Below, piece by piece: positions 57,149 to 64,000 of a DNA stretch of 64,000 bases (positions within the stretch are counted from its first letter, which is position 1; every line of letters begins with the position of its first letter). The notes beneath the pieces are model-generated. The model did not search any database. It saw only the letters and a list, made by a program, of their open reading frames with translations, and was not told the origin of the DNA. Made by a program: the position numbers and the translations under genes. Source of the stretch: Lysobacteraceae bacterium PS02340 (GTDB taxonomy: Bacteria > Pseudomonadota > Gammaproteobacteria > Xanthomonadales > Xanthomonadaceae); assembly GCA_029959605.1 (NCBI GenBank), contig JASCOC010000005.1, positions 62,001 to 126,000 of the forward strand, given 5' to 3'.

Positions 57149-58176
57149 GCCGAGCGGTACCGCTGCACCCCGAATCGCTGCCGCGCCTGCGCGTGGATTA
57201 CGTCGCCGGCACCGCGCCGGCCGACCTGCTCGCGCAGTCCGATGTGCTCGCCGTGCTCGGCTTCGGCGACGCCGTGCCCGCGATCGACGACCCGCGCTGG
57301 CTGCGCGTGCCGCTGCAGCCCTATGGCGCGGCGCCGCTGGAAGTCTGGCGTGGCCGCGCGCCGGTGCACGCGGGCCGCGACGGCGAGATCGCGTGGTCGA
57401 CCGACGGCCATCTGATGTTCGGCGCGATCGAAGTCGACGAGCCCGAAGGCCACACCGGCGCGGGCGATCACAGCGGTATCCTGCTGGCCGCCGAACACGC
57501 CTACCGCGAACTGACCCGCTTCATCGGCAAGAGCGAGTTTCCGCACCTGCTGCGGATCTGGAACTACCTCGACGCGATCACCCACGGCGACGGCGACACC
57601 GAGCGCTACCGCCAGTTCTGCGTGGGTCGCGCACGCGGCCTCGGCAGCTTCGATACTTCCCAGCTGCCTGCCGCGACCGCAATCGGCCGCTGTGACGACG
57701 CGCGCACGATCCAGGTCTACTGGCTGGCCGCGCGCGTGCCCGGCATTCCGGTCGAGAATCCGCGTCAGGTCAGCGCCTACCGGTACCCGCGCCAGTACGG
57801 CCCGCAGGCACCGAGCTTCGCCCGCGCGATGCTGCCGCCGGCCGGCAGCGCGATTCCGCTGATGCTCTCGGGCACGGCCAGCGTCGTCGGCCATGCCTCG
57901 CAGCACGAAGGCGAACTGCTGGCCCAGCTCGACGAGACCTTCGCGAATTTCGACGCGCTGATCGCCTCGGCGCGCACGCACCGCCCCGAACTGCCGGCCG
58001 CCTTCGGCCCGGGTTCGCGCCTGAAGGTCTACGTGCGCGACGCCGCCGATCTGCCCGCCGTGGCCGAAGCCTTCGACGCGCGTTTCGGCGACCGCCTACC
58101 ACGCGTGGTACTGCACGCGGCGATCTGCCGTCGCGAACTGGCGCTGGAAATTGACGGCGTGCACGACATCGGCTGA
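57145..58176 (+). CDS. xanB2: chorismatase / 3(4)-hydroxybenzoate synthase, XanB2-like
   Basis: A 343-residue protein of the FkbO/Hyg5/XanB2 chorismatase family, often annotated as a pteridine-dependent dioxygenase-like protein. Family blocks: GKSEFPHLLRIWNYLDAI and RYRQFCVGRARGL (residues about 131-174), VSAYRYPRQYGPQAPSFARA (about 209-228, with the Arg and Tyr that contact chorismate) and LMLSGTASVVGHAS (about 242-255). XanB2 in Xanthomonas converts chorismate to 3- and 4-hydroxybenzoate, the xanthomonadin starter and a ubiquinone precursor. Whether this copy makes one or both cannot be read from the sequence. It overlaps the halogenase-type gene by 4 nt. Confidence 0.9.
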   Translation: MSRAVPLHPESLPRLRVDYVAGTAPADLLAQSDVLAVLGFGDAVPAIDDPRWLRVPLQPYGAAPLEVWRGRAPVHAGRDGEIAWSTDGHLMFGAIEVDEPEGHTGAGDHSGILLAAEHAYRELTRFIGKSEFPHLLRIWNYLDAITHGDGDTERYRQFCVGRARGLGSFDTSQLPAATAIGRCDDARTIQVYWLAARVPGIPVENPRQVSAYRYPRQYGPQAPSFARAMLPPAGSAIPLMLSGTASVVGHASQHEGELLAQLDETFANFDALIASARTHRPELPAAFGPGSRLKVYVRDAADLPAVAEAFDARFGDRLPRVVLHAAICRRELALEIDGVHDIG

Positions 58177-58185
58177 TCGCACTGC

Positions 58186-59343
<1,158 letters not shown>

Positions 59344-59384
59344 GACCGGCCCGCGCACTGCGCGCTACGTCTCGAGACAACGAC

Positions 59385-59409
59385 GAACGCCCGGGATTGC
59401 CAGGCGTTC
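59385..59409 (+). terminator. hairpin after hemB
   Basis: GAACGCC (59385-59391) pairs with GGCGTTC (59403-59409), followed by TGCTTTCC. It lies 41 nt after the hemB stop. The T tract is short, so efficiency is uncertain. Confidence 0.5.
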
Positions 59410-59498
59410 TGCTTTCCAGCCGCACACGGGTGCGCGACGTCTGCATCGTCGCCGCGCGTATCGCGACTGCGTCAATCCGGCTTGACGTCACCAAAGAA

Positions 59499-59522
59499 AA
59501 CGCCCGGGCAAGCCCGGGCGTT
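59499..59522 (-). terminator. rho-independent terminator of the subtilase gene
   Basis: AACGCCCGGGC pairs perfectly with GCCCGGGCGTT. On the minus strand the stem is followed by TTTTCTTT, and it begins 24 nt beyond the subtilase stop. This is the clearest intrinsic terminator in the window. Confidence 0.8.
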
Positions 59523-59545
59523 CTCGTCACACTTGAACCGATCGA

Positions 59546-62500
59546 TCAGTTGACCGTCAGCACCACCGGAGCGGCGGCCTTCGGCGTCGCCGGATCATTG
59601 CTGCTCACGCACAGGTGGCCGACATGGCGACCCGCGCCCAGACCGGCCGCGTTGACCGCCAGCCGGTTGGCCTGGCTCGCGCCTGCCTGCACCGTGCCCG
59701 AAGCCGGCGTGACCGCACCCAGCCACGGCGCGCCGCACAGGACTTCACCCTGCACGCGCATCGACAGGCCGTTGAGCACGACGCCCGTCGGATTCGCCGG
59801 ACGCGTCCAGGCGGTTGCCGAGGTCGGACTGTTGGCCTGCATGGTCAGGAACTGGCCGTCACCGGTGGCGGTGGCGAACCAAGCCCAGCTCGTCGCGAAT
59901 GGACCGCGTGCGTACGTGACCAGCCAGTAGCGGCCGGCCGGCAGCACGACGTTCTGGCCCGCAGCTGCGAGGTTCAGACCATAGTTGGTGCCCGAGACGC
60001 TGACACCGGCGCCGTTGAGGGCACTGGCGTACTGCCACACCGCCGCGCCCGGGGCGGACACCGGATTGCCAGCCGGCACGCCGTTGACGTCCGGGTAGAT
60101 CGCCCAGCCCAGGCTGGTCGTCGTCGACGTGCCGCCGACGGCGAAGCCTTCGTTGAACAGTGCGGTGATGCGGGTTTCGCTCTGCAGCACGAAGTCGTCG
60201 GCCGCGAACTGGCCAGCCGGCGAGCCGGCATCGGTGCGATGCACTGCCCGGTAGCCGTTGCCGATTGCGCCGCGGAGACGTTCATCGATCTTGAGCGCAC
60301 CGTTACCGGTGTTGGTCACTGTGTAGTTCAGCGGTGAACCGCCGGTGTTGCCGACCGAACCGACTGCCGTACCGCTGCGACCCGCCGCCAGTGCCAGCGT
60401 GATCGAATCCGGCAGCTTGACCACCGGCGCCTGGATCGCGATCGCGATCGGCAGCGTCAGCGGTGCGCGCTGCACACCCAGGATCGGGCCCGTCGACTCC
60501 AGACGCATTTCGCCGAAGCTGAAGGTGCCGTTGGCCGCCTGTGCACGGGAGTTGACGGTGATCCGCACCGATGCGGAACCACCGGCCGGTACCTTCAGCG
60601 TGGACGGCACGGCCGTCGCGTTGACGCCCGTGAAGCTGATGCGCCAGCTCGACGCGCTGCCGTGCGGATTGCGGAACGTGCGCACGAAGCTGCAGCTCTG
60701 GTAGCAGTTGCGGTTCGCCATGCTCGGCTGGTTGAGCGCCGAGACGTCACCACCCTGCGCCGGATCGGCCGCGAGGTAGTTCGCCTTGGTCTCGTTCATC
60801 ACCAGACCGGCATTGATCGCGCGATCCACCTGGATACGACCGCTGCCCTTGTCGAACGGCGTGCCCACCGTGACCTGGTCTTCCTTGAAGACTTCGGTCT
60901 TGGCGGTCAGCGCGAGCGCCGACTTGATCTCCGGCACCGTCCACGTCGGCCGCGCCTGGCGAATCAGGCCCGCGGCACCGGCCTGGTGCGGCGATGCCAT
61001 CGAGGTGCCGTTGTACAGATCGACCGCGTTCTCGAACCCGGTGATCGTGGTGCCCGCGATGACGGCGAGGATGCTCACGCCGGGCGCGGTGACGTCGGGC
61101 TTGACCAGATCGAACGTGCCCGCCGGACCGCGCGAGCTGAAGGCACCGAGTGCGTCGGCGGTATTCGGCAGCACCAGCGGCGGGTAGAGCACGCTGGCCG
61201 TCGCGGTCGGATTGGCCGCGACGAAGTCACGCAGCAGGTTCGCATCCGCCTGCGGCATGCCGAACACGGGGACCGTGGAACCCGTAGCGGTCGGGATGAT
61301 GCCGCCGGCCGCGTTGTTGGCGATCACCACGGCCACTGCACCCGCGTTGCGTGCGTTGTTGGCCTTGTCGATGAAGCCGCAGGTGCCGCGGCGGACCACC
61401 GCGATCGCGCCCTGGAACGCGTTCGCCGGGAAGGCTGCGCAACCGTCGTTCGCGGTGTCGATCGTCGCGCTGACCCGCACGGGCGTGGTGCCGGGAATCG
61501 AGGTGGTGAACGGCGTGCCAGTGTTGCCTTCCTCGATCAGGACCGGACGCAGCGGCTCGGGCACGGTGCCCGGACCGGTCACGTTGAGCGCGAGCGCGAA
61601 CGAACCGCGGCCGTGCTGTGCGGCGGCCGTCGACGACACCCACGGTTCCAGATGACCCATGGTGTTCGGGCCGGGACCGCTGTTGCCGGCCGAGGAGGCC
61701 ACGAAGATGCCGGCATCGACGGCGTTGAGGAACGCCAGCGACACCGCTTCGCTCCACGGTGCCGCGCCGCCGCCGATGGAATAGTTCAGCACGTCGATGA
61801 CGCCGTCCGCGATCGCCTGATTGACAGCGGCCACTGCGGAGTTGTTCGGGCACAGGCCACGCGCGGTCGAGATCTCGGTGTAGCAGATGTCGTAGGCGAC
61901 GATATTGCCGCGCGGTGCGACGCCGGAGATGCGGCGCGTATTGCCACGGAACAGCGCGTCACGGCGGTTGCCGGCGACGGTCGATGCCACGTGGCTGCCG
62001 TGGCCGTTCGTGTCACCGAAGCCCGGCTCTTCGCGGACATTGGCAACGCCGCACTGGTTGCCCGGCGCGCCGCAGACGAAGTTGTAACCACCGATCAGCT
62101 TGTCGTTACAGCGACCGGCGTCGACGCCGCCCGGCGCACAGGTGCCGAGATAATTGCCGGCACCCAGCGGATTGACGTGCTGGTAGCCGTCGATCGGATC
62201 GACTGCCGTGAACGACGGCGCGCCGAAGTTGATGCCCGAATCGAGGATGCCGTAGACGATGCCTTCGCCCTGGAACTGGCCGGTCGCGCCGGCCCACGTA
62301 CCGTCCCACACGGCTTCGGAGCCGATCAGTCTCGGACCGGTGTCGGTGTCGAGCACGTACTCGCGATAGGCCTCGACCAGCTGCACGTCGGGCAGCTGCT
62401 CGACGCGCGCGGCTTCGGCGGTGGTCAGCTCGACCACGACACCGTTGAGCGCGTGCTGCATGCGGTATTCGACGTCGATCGGACGGCCGACGCGCAGCGC

Positions 62501-62923
62501 CATGGCGCCGACGAGGTCGGACTGGCGACCCTGCAGATAGTTGACGTAATTGCGCGCGGTCGCGCTCTTCACGTCGAGGCGCGACTTGCCGCGCGCATCG
62601 GTGCGCCGGGCGGGCGCTGCGAGGCCGCTGATCTCGCCCTTGTAGCCGGCGAGCGCAGGCTCTTCGAAGACGACGATGTAGCGCTCCGGCGTGCCGGACG
62701 ACAGTGCGGCCGGCGCAGCGGGCGTGGCCGCGCGGCCCCCGGCAGCGGTCGCGACGCTCGCATCGGACGACGCAGCGCCGAACAGCGAACCGACGCTGGC
62801 CTTGGCGGAATCGACCGCGTTCCCGATGGCCGGGACACGGGACGGAAGTGCGGTACTCGCGACCGCGACGACGGCGAGGCCGAGCAGGGCAGACGCCACC
62901 CCGGCCTTTCGAATGCGTGACAT
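59546..62923 (-). CDS. large exported S8 (subtilisin-type) serine peptidase
   Basis: The product is 1,125 residues from ATG 62923; upstream in-frame starts exist, but this one begins the signal peptide (SALLGLAVVAVASTA). Residues about 80-190 are an I9-type propeptide (RYIVVFEEPALAGY). The catalytic domain has Asp228 (GILDSGINF), His308 (TNGHGSHVAST) and Ser641 (NGTSMASPH), with oxyanion Asn414. A PA domain is inserted at about 455-580, and extra cysteines lie after the Asp. After about residue 730 come a fibronectin-III-like domain, a beta-sandwich of the choice-of-anchor type (HRTDAGSPAGQFAADDF) and a C-terminal ASH/BACON-like segment ending in VVLTVN. It is an extracellular or surface protease for nutrient peptides. 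Confidence 0.92.
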   Translation of the reverse strand: MSRIRKAGVASALLGLAVVAVASTALPSRVPAIGNAVDSAKASVGSLFGAASSDASVATAAGGRAATPAAPAALSSGTPERYIVVFEEPALAGYKGEISGLAAPARRTDARGKSRLDVKSATARNYVNYLQGRQSDLVGAMALRVGRPIDVEYRMQHALNGVVVELTTAEAARVEQLPDVQLVEAYREYVLDTDTGPRLIGSEAVWDGTWAGATGQFQGEGIVYGILDSGINFGAPSFTAVDPIDGYQHVNPLGAGNYLGTCAPGGVDAGRCNDKLIGGYNFVCGAPGNQCGVANVREEPGFGDTNGHGSHVASTVAGNRRDALFRGNTRRISGVAPRGNIVAYDICYTEISTARGLCPNNSAVAAVNQAIADGVIDVLNYSIGGGAAPWSEAVSLAFLNAVDAGIFVASSAGNSGPGPNTMGHLEPWVSSTAAAQHGRGSFALALNVTGPGTVPEPLRPVLIEEGNTGTPFTTSIPGTTPVRVSATIDTANDGCAAFPANAFQGAIAVVRRGTCGFIDKANNARNAGAVAVVIANNAAGGIIPTATGSTVPVFGMPQADANLLRDFVAANPTATASVLYPPLVLPNTADALGAFSSRGPAGTFDLVKPDVTAPGVSILAVIAGTTITGFENAVDLYNGTSMASPHQAGAAGLIRQARPTWTVPEIKSALALTAKTEVFKEDQVTVGTPFDKGSGRIQVDRAINAGLVMNETKANYLAADPAQGGDVSALNQPSMANRNCYQSCSFVRTFRNPHGSASSWRISFTGVNATAVPSTLKVPAGGSASVRITVNSRAQAANGTFSFGEMRLESTGPILGVQRAPLTLPIAIAIQAPVVKLPDSITLALAAGRSGTAVGSVGNTGGSPLNYTVTNTGNGALKIDERLRGAIGNGYRAVHRTDAGSPAGQFAADDFVLQSETRITALFNEGFAVGGTSTTTSLGWAIYPDVNGVPAGNPVSAPGAAVWQYASALNGAGVSVSGTNYGLNLAAAGQNVVLPAGRYWLVTYARGPFATSWAWFATATGDGQFLTMQANSPTSATAWTRPANPTGVVLNGLSMRVQGEVLCGAPWLGAVTPASGTVQAGASQANRLAVNAAGLGAGRHVGHLCVSSNDPATPKAAAPVVLTVN

Positions 62924-63210
62924 GCGGATGTATCCCCTAGTGATGGAACCTGCCAGACCCAAACGACGATGCCGTCCGACTGCCGACTGCATCGACATCC
63001 TTCCCTCCGATGACAGGCGAGCCCCCTGCCGTGCCACGCCATCGGTTCTGTGACGTTGTATACAACTTTTCGACCCGCACAGCGCATGCCCCGGTCACTT
63101 TTTTTCCGTACCGGGGCGTCGGGTGGATACCCCGCTTCGTGACGCCGGCACCGCATCGCGCCGCTAGACTGCGCCGACGCCAGCCCGGCGTGTCGCATTC
63201 AGAGGCTTCC

Positions 63211-64000
63211 ATGTCGCCTGCCCGTCTCGCCGTGTTCGGTCACCCGGTCGCGCATTCACTGTCGCCCCGCATCCACGCCGCGTTCGGCGCCCAGACCGGG
63301 ATCACGATCACCTACGACGCCATCGATACGGCGCCCGAGGCGTTCGCGGATGCACTCGCGGCTTTCGCCGCCGCAGGTGGCACCGGCGCGAACGTCACGC
63401 TGCCGCTGAAGGAACTCGCGCACGGGCTGGCATCGACGCGCAGCGAGCGCGCGGCACGCGCGGGCGCGGTCAATACGCTGGTGCGGCAGGGTGAAACCTG
63501 GCATGGCGACAACACCGACGGCGCGGGCCTGGTCCGCGATCTCACCGAACGCCACGGGCTCGACCTGCGCGGGCGTCGGACCCTGCTGGTCGGCGCCGGC
63601 GGCGCGGCGCGCGGCGTGGCACCGGCACTGCTCGATGCGGGCATCAGCGAGCTCTACGTGGTCAACCGCACGGCGACCCGGACCGACGCGCTGGCCGATG
63701 CGCTCGGCGAACCGGGACGCGTGCATCCGCGCTATCTCGAACAGCTCGGCGAGCTGGGCGAGTTCGAACTGATCGTCAATGCGACCTCGGCCGGCCGCGG
63801 CGGCGCGATGCTCGCCTTGCCACGCTCGCTGGTCGGCATGCGCACCGCAGCCGTCGATCTCAGCTACGGCGAAGCCTCGGTGCCGTTCCTGGCCTGGGCG
63901 CGCGCGCACGGGTGTCGCGACACGATCGACGGGCTCGGCATGCTCGTCGAACAGGCCGCCGAAAGTTTCGCGCTGTGGCACGGCGTGCGCCCCGAGACCG
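63211..64000 (+). CDS. aroE: shikimate dehydrogenase, 3' end outside window
   Basis: The frame from ATG 63211 (AGAGG upstream) is open to the right edge, giving 263 codons; little is missing, as AroE is usually 270-290 residues. It reduces 3-dehydroshikimate to shikimate with [22 protein letters not shown] (9-25) binds shikimate, [10 protein letters not shown] carries the catalytic Lys (about 67), GAVNTLV and [12 protein letters not shown] follow, then [13 protein letters not shown] and VNRT of the NADP site (the Arg contacts the 2'-phosphate). INATSAG-like IVNATSAG and [14 protein letters not shown] complete the C domain. The pathway leads to chorismate, the substrate of the XanB2-like enzyme, though the genes are not in one operon. 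Confidence 0.93.
   Translation, partial: MSPARLAVFGHPVAHSLSPRIHAAFGAQTGITITYDAIDTAPEAFADALAAFAAAGGTGANVTLPLKELAHGLASTRSERAARAGAVNTLVRQGETWHGDNTDGAGLVRDLTERHGLDLRGRRTLLVGAGGAARGVAPALLDAGISELYVVNRTATRTDALADALGEPGRVHPRYLEQLGELGEFELIVNATSAGRGGAMLALPRSLVGMRTAAVDLSYGEASVPFLAWARAHGCRDTIDGLGMLVEQAAESFALWHGVRPET

Overview
This is a GC-rich (about 70 percent), densely coded stretch of bacterial chromosome, most like a member of the Xanthomonadaceae (Lysobacter / Luteimonas / Xanthomonas relatives). Reasons: a xanthomonadin-type aryl-polyene pigment cluster that includes a XanB2-type chorismatase; TonB-dependent receptor loci carrying flavin halogenase, SapC and cupin-like genes; several exported dipeptidyl peptidases; and 4-nt start/stop overlaps throughout. 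I saw no tRNA, rRNA, CRISPR array, transposase or phage gene.

Layout. 1-11.9 kb is housekeeping or scattered genes: a TPM-domain protein cut by the left edge, a DUF2782 lipoprotein, a Gfo/Idh/MocA oxidoreductase, an S46 dipeptidyl peptidase, two small conserved proteins, uvrD, a GGDEF-EAL receptor broken by one frameshift, and a YqhA-like membrane protein. 12.2-20.8 kb is a mannoside utilisation locus: an exported GH92 alpha-mannosidase divergent from a five-gene operon (LacI regulator, FHS-type sugar permease, PfkB sugar kinase, AGE-type mannose isomerase, GH47 alpha-mannosidase lipoprotein). Together these would trim alpha-mannosides, import mannose and convert it through fructose to fructose 6-phosphate. 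21.0-32.8 kb is a second carbohydrate locus: TonB-dependent receptor, flavin halogenase, SapC protein, JmjC/cupin_8 protein, second flavin halogenase, then a convergent LacI gene and a GH3 glucosidase lipoprotein. A 14-bp near-palindrome, TGACAACGCTGTCA, lies before the receptor, between the second lacI and the GH3 gene, and once more as an orphan promoter-operator at 12.06 kb; it is the likely operator of the second LacI.

33.0-38.7 kb carries a YfcG-like glutathione transferase, a DPP-IV-like S9 peptidase, a Coa1-like protein and a DUF885 exported metallopeptidase-like protein. 38.7-58.2 kb holds the pigment cluster. A rightward arm has ketosynthase, chain-length-factor-like partner, glycosyltransferase, two tandem flavin halogenase paralogues and a cation/proton antiporter. 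A leftward arm (55.7 to 47.1 kb) has ACP, a membrane protein, PlsC-like acyltransferase, hotdog dehydratase, HtrB-like acyltransferase, LolA-like carrier, MMPL exporter, second hotdog dehydratase, FabG-like reductase and two small exported proteins. A third arm has a flavin halogenase-type oxidoreductase and the chorismatase xanB2, which would supply the hydroxybenzoate starter. No acyl-AMP ligase is visible. 58.3-64 kb has hemB (zinc-independent type), a large exported subtilase and aroE, which is cut by the right edge.

The most interesting material is the receptor-linked halogenase/SapC/cupin module with its operator set, and the presence of five flavin halogenase-type genes in 64 kb.
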